Origin: Beroe forskalii
Lineage: Eukaryota > Ctenophora > Nuda > Beroida > Beroidae
DNA length: 64,000 nucleotides
NCBI GenBank assembly: GCA_011033025.1
Contig: WFMF01000003.1
Coordinates: 890,041 to 954,040 of the forward strand
Reading direction: 5' to 3'
Below the pieces are notes generated by a model that saw only the letters and a list, made by a program, of their open reading frames with translations, was not told the origin of the DNA and ran no database searches. Every line of letters starts with the position of its first letter. Position 1 is the stretch's first letter. Made by a program: the position numbers and the translations under genes. Positions 1 to 13,007 of the stretch are shown here, one piece after another.

Positions 1-550
1 GTGCAAGCAGGAGAAGTTGGACTCAGTCAAGACTGTATTACAGTCATCAGTGTGCGAGACCGTGAAAGAAGAGATCAAATCCTTCAGTGCAGTTGTCCAT
101 ATTGGTACAGGAGGCTCACAGAAGCCTTTGAGCCAATTGGTGCTGAAGAAATTCGTTCAGGACATTGTTAAGACTGAAGATCGCGGCAATGACGCCATGA
201 CTTTTGGAATGAGTGACGAGGAAAATGAAGACACGAGTGCCAAGGTCAGCGAGCTGTTCGGTGCGTTGGGGGAGAAACCACGAATCGATGTCTGCAGAGT
301 GGGGAATCATGTTCCCGATGGCTCACCGAGGCCGGTGAAGGTAGTGTCTACGTCCTCGACCGTAGCAGATCAGCTGATGCAGAAGGGGAGGAGACTCAGT
401 CATCTGGAGAAGTACAAGAGGGTGTACGTGAATCTGGAACGTTCACTGGAGCAAAGGGAGCAGCGCAGGGAGCTGGTGAAGGCGGTCAAACGGTTAACGG
501 ATTTGGACAAGGATAAGCGTAACTTCATCAGTGTAATTCTGAACATGTAG
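1..550 (+). pseudogene. LINE ORF1-like fragment (C-terminal part)
   Basis: An open frame enters from before the window and ends at a TAG at 548-550. The encoded segment is charged, with an acidic stretch followed by a C-terminal block containing RPVKVV, then a K/R-rich helix with YKRVYVNLERSLEQREQRREL. That block resembles the ORF1-type proteins of invertebrate CR1/Jockey LINEs, which bind RNA and help form the retrotransposition particle. This is family knowledge recalled from memory, not a search result. The true start lies upstream; the first ATG-like codon in view is internal. It is followed at once by reverse-transcriptase linker sequence in another frame, so the endonuclease that should open ORF2 is absent. 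It could also be the tail of another ORF of the element. Confidence is moderate for LINE origin and lower for the exact domain. Confidence 0.6.
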
Positions 551-2290
551 GCAACAACCAGGTCAACAAAAAATTTTGGTCATTCATTAAATCTAGTACA
601 AAATGTGGACGCATTCCTGAATCTGTACAATATAAAGGCAGATACCGTTCTGAAACCCAAGACCAATGTGATATTTTTAACAAATTTTTCTGTGATCAAT
701 TTTCCCAGGCAAGCAAATATGATATTAACTTACAAGATTTCCGGGCCCCTGAGGAATTCTCTCCTGCGGAAATTTTTAGCTATCTCAAAAATGTCAAGCC
801 TAGCAAAGCCCCAGGACCGGACGGAATTAGTGGGCATATCTTGAAAAACTGTGCCGGCGCTCTGTGCTTGCCATTTGCACTACTCTTTAATAAGTCTTAC
901 CAACTCGGAGAGCTGCCACAGGATTGGAAAAATGCTAATGTAGTACCTATTCATAAAAAAGGCAGAAAGGACGACGTTGAAAATTACAGGCCCATTTCTC
1001 TCACAAGTTTGCACAATATCCTCCATGAAAAATGCAAAGACAAAATTTCTACCCTACAGCACGGTTTTTTGCCTAATCGCTCATGCACAACACAAATGAT
1101 AAATTACGTTGACGCTCTTACGTTAAATCTAAATGATAAAATCTCCACTGATGTTATATATTTCGATTTTGCAAAAAGCATTTGATAGTGTTCATCATGA
1201 CATAATTTTAGAGAAACTGAAATTTTCTTATGGCATCGATGGGTACCTACTGAGATTCATTAAAGAATACCTTAAAGGAAGGCAACAGTGCGTATCCATT
1301 GATGGTTCTCTTTCAGGCATGTCCCCAGTTCTGTCTGGGGTACCCCAAGGATCTATTTTTAGGTCCATTGCTCTTTGTCTTGTTTATTAACGATATAACT
1401 GAGGTTATTGATATTTCAACCAAGATTCTTCTCTATGCTGATGATATGAAAATCTTTAGGCAAATAAACAATGAACATGATCGTGTAATCTTGCAACAAG
1501 ATATCAGCTCTCTCCAAAAGTGGGCTGAACGTAATAAAATGCGTTTCCACCTTGATAAATGTAAAGTTCTCAATTGTAAATTAAGTAATAAGGCAAGCAG
1601 TAATTTTGAATATTATCTCTATGATACGAAACTTGACTACGGATAACGAAAAGATTTAGGAGTGCAAGTTATCCCGTCTCTAAAATGGAATGCCCAGCAC
1701 AAAAAACTACTAAATAAGGCCAGTCAAAAAATTGGCCTCCTGCGAAGAAATTGCTCCTTCAATAGAAACACCAATCAACGTAAAATTCTATTTTTAGCCA
1801 TAATTCGGTCACAGTTTGAGCATTGTTCACAAATCTGGAGGCCAGTGCACAAAACAAACACTGATAAGTTTGAAGCCATGCAGAAAAGAGCCATTAAGTG
1901 GGTTTTCAGTGAAGATTTCTGCAGTTACACTAAATCAGAATACCACCTAAAATTGAAGAATCTAGATGTCCTGCCGATGAAGTACAAGTTTGATTATAAT
2001 GACTTGGTCTTGTTCTATAAGATGTTCAATCATCCAAGCCCATTTTCAAGTATCCCTGGTTATCTTAGGAAGAAGCACCTCCCCGACCCAAAATTAACTC
2101 GATATATACTAGAGTATGTCATCATCTGATGAACTCCAATTAGAATGTTCTATAAAACCTAGAATAGACGTTTTCAAAACTCATTTTTCTACCGTACACA
2201 TCTACGTTGGAATGAAGTTCCATTGAATATAAGATCTGAAAATTGCTTAACAGCCTTTAAGACTAACTAAAGGAATATCTCTGGATGAAG
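551..2290 (+). pseudogene. LINE reverse transcriptase, frameshifted, endonuclease missing
   Basis: This encodes most of a non-LTR retrotransposon reverse transcriptase, which copies element RNA into DNA at the target. In order it shows the pre-RT linker (FWSFIKSSTKCGRIPE, about 577-625), SKAPGPDGI (about 800-830), NYRPISLTSL (about 983-1012), QHGFLPNRSCTTQ (about 1057-1098), AFDSVHHD (about 1179-1202), GVPQGS (about 1337-1354), a catalytic LLYADDMKIF box (about 1430-1458) and a C-terminal tail with FFYRTHLRWNEVPLNIR (about 2190-2240). It is broken. There are extra bases in the A run near 1176 and the T run near 1357, an in-frame TAA near 1644, and further indels after 2100. The stretch between SLTSL and QHGF is shorter than usual. 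The YADD residues are intact, so decay is recent or limited. The motif style fits the CR1/L2/Jockey group; the clade cannot be fixed by eye. Confidence 0.88.
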
Positions 2291-3284
2291 GCGGACAGTG
2301 AATTTGACTAATTTTGGTAAACATGAATAATGAGAGAACAGCGATTTGTTGCCAGTGTTTTCCTATGACATGCATAATAAAAGGCAGAAAGGTACAGGCA
2401 AGGGACAGAAGGATTGGTAAGGGACAGGAGACGAGGAAAAGGTTCAAAAAGGGATGCATATTTTGTTCATGATAGGGACCACCAGGATCAGGCTCACCAC
2501 CCACATCACACATTCCATACATCTTTTTGAATATTTCAGAGTTTTATATCACTCAGAGTAATAAAAGCAATTCATCATTATTATTCTATTATATTTGACA
2601 TCATTATTATTTTATTATATTTGCAATTTTACCAACTATGTAATCAACCAATTGTGTGATTTAAGATTTTTGAGGGCGTAATTGTGCAGCATAGAGTAGT
2701 CTCGACTACTCTGCACGTGCCCCACTCATAGCATATGCAACAAGTTAGGCTTTACTATGTTTATGTTTTATTCAACTATGATTATTCAAATCTTTTGGTT
2801 GGGGCACCCTCATGTTTCATGAATGATTTTATATAGGGCAAATGACAATGTATAATTTGTTGTGTATACTATTTGTGATTTTAAATAAAAACAGAAATGG
2901 GAAGGTGTGTAGTGTCGCCCGGTCAGCAACTTGATAGCGGCGCGTATGTGTATTGTGTTTTTTGAAACGTGTGTTTTGAGTGTGAATCCTGGATTTTAAC
3001 ATGTGTTTTTGTGTCGACAGATGGAGTAACTGAGCATTCAAGTGGGCGGACACAAAACTTAATTGTTTTCCCAATCATTTCAACCATTCCTGGTGTTTTA
3101 TAAGTAGCGCTTCAACACTTGTTATAAGAGTCCTTGATTGGCGTGCAGCACCCAATTTTTGGTCGATTTCAATGATTATTTAATGTATATTATATTTTGT
3201 TTAGAAGCCCTCTGCGGTACCCTTCATAGGTTTTCAAACAAACAAAACAAAAATCGTAATTTTACCGGGAGGAGCAAAGGTTTT
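2291..3284. other. Non-coding, AT-rich; one palindrome
   Basis: No exon or element with clear ends is visible. A compact hairpin occurs at about 2691-2712 (AGAGTAG, loop TCTCGA, CTACTCT). The short open frames here have no recognisable domains. Confidence 0.5.
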
Positions 3285-3665
3285 TATGTGCTAAAATGGC
3301 CAAATAAAGTCCAATTCACTGATAAATTGGTTTGTCCATCAATTTTAGCCTAAATGATTAGCAGAACAAGTTTGAAGCTCATATCTCCAAAATGTGGCCA
3401 TAATGGCCATTTTAGGCCCATAATAGGCCACTGGCCTACTGCAGCCACTTTGGCGCGCGCTTATCGAATGCAATAAAAATAAATTAAAAGCTAAGCTCTA
3501 TCTCCATCTGGCGAAATTTCGGTTTTTTTTGGAATTTGGACGCATTTTTTGCTCTGAGGCCTCACATGGGCAATGTTGGACCTATGTTGGTACACGCCCG
3601 GGCAATCCTGGCCAATCTCAAATCCGTGTTTTCCAAAATATGAAAGTTGACCCCCCCTCCCCCTT
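3285..3665 (+). repeat. Dispersed repeat, copy 1
   Basis: The segment matches, in reverse complement, 21805-22260. Shared stretches include TGGCCATTTTAGG-type runs, the GAGGCCTCACATGGGCAATG block and a C-run at the end (about 3651-3662) that faces the G-run at 21810-21819. No terminal inverted repeat or coding capacity is seen. It is probably part of a non-autonomous mobile element whose ends lie near these borders. Confidence 0.65.
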
Positions 3666-3704
3666 TAAATCAGCACCTGGTAATAACAGCTGTATAGTGT
3701 ATAC

Positions 3705-4090
3705 ATTTGCAAACCGTTATTATATAGACAAGTATGTCACGTGTAACGTCGCCCCGTAATAGTAATACAGGTATAGATGTGGCTGCTATACATTTTTTAG
3801 AGTAATTGCAATTGCCAATGGCGCGATGTACACCATGAGTGGTTACATCGTTCTCCCTTTTGATATTGTACACTTTGTTTTGTCGGTCGTTCAGTGTTCA
3901 CATTCCGATGCATTGGTCTGTTGCTGCTGATTTGTACATTACCAACTACGTTATACATTCAGATGTGAATGGATTAGTGAGAATGTGGGAAAGTGTGCGT
4001 ATTGAATATTCACATCGTGATCGCATCTTTTGGATTTGTTTGTATCGTTGCCTTTGCAGAAGTTTATCGATATGAACGTTTTGATACACA
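3705..4090 (+). repeat. Dispersed repeat, copy 1 of a second family
   Basis: This is a direct match to 23816-24238. It starts with ACATTTGCAAACCGTTAT and includes TGTGGCTGCTATACATTTTT and TTCAGTGTTCACATTCCGATG in the same order, with scattered indels. It is non-coding; indels do not keep a frame. Confidence 0.7.
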
Positions 4091-5114
4091 AATTATGTGA
4101 TAACTGAATATGAATAATTCATAAACATAAAGTGATTAAGTGACTCATTGTCGTTCGTGTATATGTGCAATTATACACTTGCTGAATTATAATTCACCAT
4201 GCTGCCCCTCAGCTAAATTTTTGCCTGTCAATAATATGTTAATTAGATTGAAACGGGACAGAACTGCAACAACAGCTTTTTACTAGCAAATTTAGGGACA
4301 AAAAAGTAATGGGAGTACATTTTGTGAGCATTCAGCAGTGCAGCGCATGTAACGTATTCTAGCTCTATGTTTAGAGTGCATTAGTGTAAACTAAGCTTGC
4401 TTCATGTATACCATTTTTGTGTAAACTGTAACTGATGAGGGGACACTGGTGAATTAGGGTAAGTGGTGTGCCAGTTATACAGTACCAATCAGTATCTTTA
4501 GCTACTCAAATTCTGATCAACTGTTTGATCGGAGGATTTGATGCGTGATCGGTGTAATTTCTTGATGAATTTTGGGTTCTGGAGAGCTGGTGCTTCAATA
4601 ATTATACTCCATACCTACCTTCAAGCGTACCTGCTATAAATTCTGCGCTTGTCAGCATGGCCATATGCTGTTAAGTCTACCTATCCAATGAATACCTTTC
4701 CAATGTACGGTAATTATATATTTCTTATAACAAATTGTAATCATTCTTGTTGAAATATTATTTGAATTTACATTGTCAGGTGATTGATCGATGGATCGAG
4801 TTCGACGTATATCCTGAAACTTCCTGCCGCGATGCCGTCTTGAGCCCTATCAATCTTCTTTGCGTTCATAGGTCAGTAATGATAAAGAGATTATAACGCC
4901 TCCCACAACAACCTTCTTACTTTTAGGATTTCAAGATTTATATTATGTGACGGGTACCTTCTACCTATTTATGAAGTAGAGAGGGATAGAGAGTTTATTT
5001 CAAATTTTACTGTGCTGTAAAATATTATAATTGAATTGAATTGAATTAAGGACATCATATAAAAAGGGGGTATAGTAAGGCAAACTTTAATCGAAATAAT
5101 TCCACATTTTTTGG
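4091..5114. other. Non-coding, nothing recognised
   Basis: AT-rich sequence without exon borders, RNA genes or clear repeats. The part near 4160-4220 loosely resembles 24490-24530 (AATTGTAATTCACCA-type motif). Confidence 0.4.
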
Positions 5115-5122
5115 GTTTTGGC

Positions 5123-6409
5123 CTTAGTTGTAGTGAACGCTGAATTTGGTCGTAGTGAACGCACGTTCCAATCATTTTTTAGTGAACGTTTGTGAACGTT
5201 AGTGAACGTTCATAATTGAGGAACAATTTTCTGCTGAAGTATGTTATAAAGTAACGCCCAGGAAACAAACTTCATGTTCCAAACGGCTAACTATAGGAAT
5301 GATTTCATTTTCGTAATCTCAGTTTGATCCAACTATTTTGATCAGTGTCTGGCCGGGGGGGGGTCCTCCTACTAAACTTACTAGTTAACTCATGAAATTT
5401 TGCAGGTCAGTACAGTTTGATCCAAATAAGAAAATGCTGCTTTCAGAATTTTGAATTTCGACCATTTTCACGATTTACAGCCTCTCGAAAACCCCCATTT
5501 TGGGCTAAAAATGGACTTCTTCGTCTATAATGGGCCACAAGGACCAAAAATAAGACTGAAAACTGCTTTTTCCCATGTGACTGATTTCCAGAGAGTGCAC
5601 TAGAACCAAATAATGATGCATTTTTACGCAGAGTATTCCCCAAGTCCAAGTATGTCCGAGAATTTTCTGAATTTTGATCAGTGTCTGGCCGGAGGGGAGG
5701 GGGGGTCCTCCTACTAAACTTACTAGTTAACTCATGAAATTTTGCAGGTCAGTACAGTTTGATCCAACTAAGAAAATGCTGCTTTCAGAATTTTGAATTT
5801 CGGCCATTTTCACGATTTACAGCCTCTCGAAAACCCCCCATTTTGGGCTAAAATGGACTTCTTCGTCTATAATGGGCCACAAGGACCAAAAATAAGACTG
5901 AAAACTGCTTTTCCCCATGTGACTGATTTCCAGAGAGTGCACTAGAACCAAATACTGATGCATTTTTTTAACCATAATTATCCCCAAGTCCAAGTATGTC
6001 CGAGAATTTTCTGAATTTTTGATCAGTGTTTGGCCGGAGGGGGGGGGTCGTCCAATTTTGAATTTCAACCATTTTCACGATTTACAGCCTCTCGAGAACC
6101 CCCATTTTTGGGCTAAAAATGGACTTTTTCTTCTATAATAGTATAATGGGCCACAAGGACCAAAAATAAGGCTGAAAACTGCTTTTCCCCATGTGACTGA
6201 TTTCCAGAGAGTACACTAGAACCACTTTGAATGAATTTTGTTTGCACATTTTGGAGTATTTTATATTTCAAGGCGTGTGCGTCACGTGTTTCGAATGTGG
6301 CTCTCGGAACTTCGGTTTTTTAGAAAAACGTTCTGAACGTGAAACTGTTTTAATGAACGCGTTCACAAAAATTTTTTAGTGAACGTTCCGTACGTTCACT
6401 ACAACTAAG
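5123..6409. mobile_element. hAT-like non-autonomous DNA transposon with 8-bp TSD
   Basis: The element starts with CTTAGTTGTAGTGAACG and ends with its exact reverse complement (17-bp terminal inverted repeats). It is bracketed by a perfect 8-bp direct repeat GTTTTGGC at 5115-5122 and 6410-6417. Subterminal GTGAACG motifs recur in both orientations near both ends (5152-5215 and 6335-6390), as expected of transposase-binding repeats. The 1.29-kb body has no transposase; it is filled by a tandem repeat of about 340 bp. An 8-bp target duplication with short TIRs points to the hAT superfamily, whose transposase would have to come from another locus. Confidence 0.8.
5339..6230. repeat. Tandem repeat of about 340 bp inside the hAT-like element
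   Basis: Two full units and one shortened unit begin with TGATCAGTGTCTGGCCGG-type sequence (about 5338, 5677 and 6018). Each contains TTTCACGATTTACAGCCTCTC, AATGGGCCACAAGGACC and TGTGACTGATTTCCAGAGAG-type blocks. The third unit lacks the segment with ACTAGTTAACTCATG. Each unit starts with a long G run. Confidence 0.85.
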
Positions 6410-6417
6410 GTTTTGGC

Positions 6418-6986
6418 AAATAAGTGCTTTATCGGAAATAATTTGGGCGGACCAAGTTATTTGTTATTAGTGGACATGATCAAGGATGCTCGAAGGTCAG
6501 TCTGATGCACCCCTGGCACCATGCTGAATTCTGACAATCTAAAATCATGAACCAATGACCTTGTGCCCTTAAATGTGAGCTCTGAGAGCCTCCTCAAAGA
6601 AGTACCTATGAGCTCTTAGTCATAAGAGTTTATGAGGGGAATTGAGTCGGTAATTAGGGCTAAGACTTCACTTGCGATAGAATGTTTTTACTGTTATGAT
6701 GCCGCTGGAATACTAACATCAAAAATCGATTCAGCAACCTTTGACTTTAGAAGTATTAGTGTGGACTCCTAAAGTGCTGACAAAGCGTCTAAAAAGCTGA
6801 AATTCGTTTTATTTTTATGTTTTTGGCAAATTTCTAGTGTTATGGAGTTTGCCAAAATATAGTGCTTGCCTTCTTAGTTTCCCTTAAACTCGCCTCTGAA
6901 TACCACACTAAGATTTTGTCATACTTTTCATGTACAGTTTCTTGGATTTCACGTTGGCAGCCAATTGGGCAGTTAACGTTAGTTTG
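6418..6986. other. Non-coding spacer
   Basis: No features seen between the two DNA elements. Confidence 0.4.
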
Positions 6987-7622
6987 GGGTCGTTCACATA
7001 TTACGGAATCAATTTTTGGTCATTTTCAACCCCTATCCATCTGCCACGTAATTAAACGTGATCAAAGCCAAACCCCCTCTTGAGGAGAATAGTACGTAAT
7101 CATGGAACGTAGCCAGGAAGAAGGTGACACAGGCGGCTGCGATCCCCTTTTGGACAGACAACGTGAAAATGTCGTTAAGATGAAAGCTCGCTAACCTGAT
7201 AAGGAATTATACACTAGGTTTGAATGTAACCCGCCACCTCCTTAACTCAAAAATCTACATACGTCCCTGCCCCCCACCTACTTGATATGAGTTGACGCAA
7301 TGAAGTAAATGGAAGGTGTAAAATAGTAACATGTAAATAAGTAAATACTCTAATATTGATTATTTCTCAACTAATTAGAAAAATTGTTGATGAATAAAAT
7401 GTAGAGGAATGGTTTGAAAAATGTTGCTTTTGAGTCGAGATTCTGGAAATTTTCGCCAGAAAAATATCGAGAATTCGGGCAAAAATTTCAGAAACTTGTG
7501 TCGAAAACTGGATACTTCAATTAAATAATCAACCACTGAAACACCCATCCCCCTCACTGCGACACTGCGGTAATTTGAAAATACCCCTCGCCCTCGATGA
7601 TTACGTAATATGTGAACGATCC
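6987..7622. mobile_element. Short TIR element, superfamily unassigned
   Basis: The left end GGGTCGTTCACATATTACG and the right end, reverse-complemented as GGATCGTTCACATATTACG, are near-identical inverted ends. TTTG flanks both (6983-6986 and 7623-7626), a possible 4-bp target duplication. The 636-bp interior has no transposase. Ends of the type TCGTTCA...ATTACGTAA followed by C-rich sequence are, from memory, common in invertebrate non-autonomous elements. Confidence 0.65.
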
Positions 7623-7677
7623 TTTGATGAAGGTACCAGGTACCTATAGCTCTATAGAAAGCTGATTTTTGTTTTTT

Positions 7678-10600
7678 CTCAAATGAATCTCCGCAAAGTT
7701 CTGAGCAATTGTTTTCTCGATTTAGAGCTGACGCCTAACAGTATGCGTACTCTCACGTCGGCAGTGCATGACGCTTTGTATTGCAGCTGTCGTTACAAAC
7801 TTACAAACAGACAGGCATATCCAATTTAACACTGTCTGACGTCGCAGGGAAATTTAGAAGAATAGAAGGCATGACCCCTGACGAAAATTAGGCGCTTTGA
7901 CATGAGCAATTCCTCACTCAAAGTGATAATGACGACATTACTCCAACTGTCCGTGATTTGTGTGTCACTAGTAATATAGACGTCGAAAGAAGAAGGGATA
8001 ATTTTAATTTCTACGATAATTCCACCGATAATGAAAATCTCACACGATAATTCAGATAACTTCAACATCATAATATAATGAACTGTGTCGAGCAATGATC
8101 ATTTCGTCATCTCTTTCGCCTGTTTGTATTGCTATCATTATTTTCGGATACGTTATTCTGTTATGGCAGAACCCTTGTTATGGGCCTTGTTCTTACTTTC
8201 CTTATTTTACCTTGGAAAACACAAAGTTTACCGTTGGTCGCGCAGATATAGGTCTTATTTTCAGAAAATAGGCAGTTGATAGCGTTCTAACCCTTGGCTT
8301 GATGTACCCTAGACATATTTGTGACTTCATTAATCGCTAATTATCCCTTCAATTTGTCGCCGAATCATGTTTACCCGAACGCTCAATCTTAAAAAATAGC
8401 TGTCGTGTGATTTGAATTTGATGATCTTGTGATGATTGATGATAATCATTGTGCACTGCAGGAACTTTGCATGAAAAATGTAAATGTGAATATTGTTTGA
8501 TGTCGCGTTGTCGTGGGGATATTTATTATAACACACTTGTGTCTTGCTTAATCATCTCAGCTGCTGCGCTGGCTAACAAAACTTCGTACATTTGATAATA
8601 CATTTGACAGTAAACATTATACATTCGTAGAGTAAACATTATACATTCGTACATACAGCAAACATTATACTTTCGTACATACAGTAAACATTATACATTC
8701 GTACATGCAGTAAACATTATACATTCGTACATACAGTAAACATTATACATTCGTACATAAAGAAAACATTACATTCGTAAACATTATACATTCGTACATA
8801 CAGTAAACATTTACATTCGTACACATGGTAAACATTAAACATTCGTACATACAGTAAACATTATACATTCGTACATACAGTAAACATTATACATTCGTAC
8901 ATACATTATACATTCGTACATACAGTAAACATTATACATTCGTACATAAATAAACATTAGTAATACACATTTACAGTAAAACATTATACATTTGTACATA
9001 CAGTAAACATTATACATTCATACAGTAAACATACAGTAAACATTATACATTCGTACAAACAGTAAATATTATACATTCGTACATACAGTAAACATTATAC
9101 ATTCGTACATACAGTAAACATTATACATTCGTACATACAGTAAACATTATACATTTGTACATACAGTAAACATTATACATTCGTACATACAGTAAACATT
9201 ATACATTAAACATTATACAGTAAACATTATACATTCGTACATACAGTAAACATTATACATTCGTACATACAGTAAACATTATACATTCGTACATACAGTA
9301 AACATTATACATTCGTACATACAGTAAACATTATACATTCGTACATACAGTAAACATTATACATTCGTACATACAGTAAACATTATACGTACACATACAG
9401 TAAACATTCGTACATACAGTAAACATTATACATTCGTACATACAGTAAACATTATACATTCGTACATACAGTAAAACATTATACATTCGTACATACAGTA
9501 AACATTATACATTCGTACATACAGTAAACATTATACATTCGTACATACAGTAAACATTATACATTCGTACATACAGTAAACATTATACATTCGTACATAC
9601 AGTAAACATTATTCATTCGTACATACAGTAAACATTATACATTCGTACATACAGTAAACATTATACATTCGTACATACATTATACATTCGTACATACAGT
9701 AAACATTATACATTCGTACATACAGTAAACATTATACATTCGTACATACAGTAAACATTATACATTCACAGTAAACATTATACATTCGTAAACATTATAC
9801 ATTACATTCGTACATACAGTAAACATTATACATTCGTACATACAGTAAACATTATACATTCCATACAGTAAACATTATACATTCGTACATACAGTAAACA
9901 TTATACATTCGTACATACAGTAAACATTATACATTCGTACATACAGTAAACATTATACATTCGTACATACAGTAAACATTATACATTCAGTAAACATTAT
10001 ACATATACATACAGTAAACATTATACATTCGTACATACAGTAAACATTATACATTCGTACATATATTCGTACATACAGTAAACATTATACATTCGTACAT
10101 ACAGTAAACATTATACATTCGTACATACAGTAAACATTATACATTCGTACATACAGTAAACATTATACATTCGTACATACAGTAAACATTATACATTCGT
10201 ACATACAGTAAACATTATACATTCGTACATACAGTAAACATTATACATTCGTACATACAGTAAACATTATACAACATACATAAACATTATACATTCGTAC
10301 ATACAGTAAACACATACAGTAAACATTATTCGTACATACAGTAAACATTATACATTCGTACATACAGTAAACATTCGTACATACAGTAAACATTATACAT
10401 TCGTACATACAGTAAACATTATACAGTAAACATTATACAGTAAACATTATACATTCGTACATACAGTAAACATTATACATTCGTACATACAGTAAACATT
10501 ATACATTCGTACATACAGTAAACATTATACATTCGTACATACAGTAAACATTATACATTCGTACATACAGTAAACATTATACATTCATTCGTACATACAG

Positions 10601-12388
10601 TAAACATTATACATTCGTACATACAGTAAACATTATACAATCGTACATACAGTAAACATTATACATTCGTACAGTAAACATACAGTAAACATTATACATT
10701 CGTACATATACAGTAAACATTATACATTCGTACATACAGTAAACATTATACATTCGTACATACAGTAAACATTATACATTCGTACATACAGTAAACATTA
10801 TACATTCGTACAGTAAACATTATACATTCGTACATACAGTAAACATTATACATTCGTACATACAGTAAACATTATACATTCGTACATACAGTAAACATTA
10901 TACATTCGTACATACAGTAAACATTATACATTCGTACATACAGTAAACATTATACATTCGTACATACAGTAAACATTATACATTCGTACATACAGTAAAC
11001 ATTATACATTCGTACATACAGTAAACATTATACATTCGTACATACAGTAAACATTATACATTCGTACATACAGTAAACATTATACATTCGTACATACAGT
11101 ACAGTAAACATTATACATTCGTACATACAGTAAACATTATACATTCATTACATACAGTAAACATTATACATTCGTACATACAGTAAACATTATACATTCG
11201 TACATACAGTAAACATTATACATTCGTACATACAAGTAAACATTATACATTCGTACATATACAGTAAACATTATACATTCGTACATACAGTAAACATTAT
11301 ACATTCGTACATACAGTAAACATTATACATTCGTACATACAGTAAACATTATACATTCGTACATACAGTAAACATTTCGTACACAGTAAACATTCGTACA
11401 CAGTAAACATTATACATTCATTACATACAGTAAACATTATACATTCATACAGTACGTACATACAGTAAACATTATACATTCGTACATACAGTAAACATTA
11501 TACATTCGTACATACAGTAAACATTATACATTCGTACATACAGTAAACATTATACATTCGTACATACAGTAAACATTATACATTCGTACATACAGTAAAC
11601 ATTATACATTCGTACATACAGTAAACATTATACATTCGTACATACAGTAAACATTATACATTCGTACATACAGTAAACATTATACATTCGTACAGTAAAC
11701 ATTATACATTCGTACATACAGTAAACATTATACATTCGTACATACAGTAAACATTATACATTCGCACATACAGCAAACATTATACATTCGCACAGTAAAC
11801 ATTATACATTCGTACATACAGTAAACATTATACATTCGTACATACAGTAAACATTATACATTCGTACATACAGTAAACATTATACACCATACAGTTTCTC
11901 AAAAGAACGTCATCCGTTTATGGTCATTATGTACGAATACGTCAGATTCTGCCACCATCGTTTTGACGTCGTGTTTTATGCTTCTTCATTTGTTGTTTTA
12001 TTTTTGAGTATAAAATCCCTGATTCATGTTGCCCATATTTCTCTTCTCATATTCTAGCTCGGTAGTTAGACTATCTAACACCCCAATACCCCATTTTATG
12101 CCGTTCAGAGTGCACATAATGCCGAGATTTCTAAAGAACGCATCCATTTATGGACATGCTCGACAAGAATAGATTTTAATTTGTGTGACATTTAGTTCAG
12201 CGTAGAGACGGATTAGCTTTTATTGTGGCAGAATTGTTTACTGCTTCCACTGTGCTGCAGAGTTTCCCTCATCTCTAGATCCATATTTCGTATTTACCAC
12301 CAACTAGCGTATTTCCGGAAATTAGTGTATTTTCTTTGCATCTCTTTCCTCAATTTTTCTTTGGAATCCGTTCGAGTTTCCGATATCG
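7678..12388. repeat. Segmental duplication, copy A
   Basis: The left part (7678 to about 8640) and right part (about 11890-12388) match 16832 to about 17790 and about 19980-20507 in the same order and orientation. The match starts at CTCAAATGAATCTCCGC and ends at CCGATATCG. Differences are mostly small indels plus substitutions. Each copy holds a 26-bp minisatellite of different length between the matched flanks. Open frames in the flanks do not survive the indels in both copies. Confidence 0.9.
8625..11886. repeat. 26-bp minisatellite, array 1
   Basis: The unit is about 26 bp with core ACATTATACATTCGTACATA followed by CAGTAA. Roughly 120 units fill 3.2 kb, with truncated units scattered through it. 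Short open frames on the minus strand (repeated YNVY/CMYECIMF) arise from the repeat and are not genes. Confidence 0.95.
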
Positions 12389-12417
12389 GATTTTATTCTA
12401 TGCCATCTTATCTTACT

Positions 12418-12602
12418 ACCGTGGCTTTCTCGTGGCGTTTCCAGGCCAGCGTCACAGTGGCGTCCTCGTGGCTTCACAGTGGCACTACCGTGGCGTCACC
12501 GTGGCACTGCCATGGCGTCTTCGTGGCTTCATCGTGGCGCCGCAGTGGCGTCCTCGTGGCGTCACCATGGCCTTGCCGTGGCGTCACCGTGGCGCTACCG
12601 AG
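12418..12602. repeat. Degenerate 12-bp repeat (GTGGCGTCACCG-like)
   Basis: This GC-rich stretch repeats GTGGCGTCACC, GTGGCTTCATC and similar 12-mers. An 85-bp part recurs at 15392-15476. Two overlapping open frames here are by-products of a period divisible by three. Confidence 0.8.
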
Positions 12603-13007
12603 ATGAATATTATTCACAGAAATCCCCAAACCACAGCTAGATATAAAGTAGGTGTTAAAAATATGCGAAAACCCGTTCGACTATTAATTACTTTAGCGAA
12701 AGCCGTTCATAACATATCTAAATTAATCACATTCCAGGCTGCGCCTGTCATATAGTAAATTTGATATAAATATTTCGTAGCAATATGAAATGACCTTGCA
12801 TAGTTACGTTATCTATGAATGCACATACAATGGTTCATATTATGTTGCCTTTCTAACCCTGAGATATGCACGGTCCAAACTACAGCACTTCTGTACTGTA
12901 GTTTGTAGATTAAAAAAATATCCTACCTTATCGGACATAATTATCACGGCCATTAAATTCACGCTGAGCACATCAGCATACTTACTTGCGTCTGTTTCGT
13001 AGAACTT
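12603..13007. other. Non-coding spacer
   Basis: AT-rich; no supported feature before the minus-strand LINE tail. Confidence 0.4.

Noticed and set aside
7826-8095. Minus-strand frame partly shared with 16908-17195
   Set aside because: The two copies differ by indels and lose similarity at both ends of the frame; no domain is recognised and near-identity of the DNA gives no evidence of selection.
8085-8279. Small membrane-like protein with a hydrophobic segment
   Set aside because: In the duplicate at 17235 an indel shifts the frame through the same region, so it is not maintained.
8625-11886. CRISPR-like array
   Set aside because: The 26-bp units are contiguous with no unique spacers, and the context is animal nuclear DNA.
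12009-12015. TATAAAA motif, also at 20122 in the duplicate before exon A
   Set aside because: A lone TATA motif in AT-rich DNA, nearly 500 bp from exon A; no initiator or transcript evidence.
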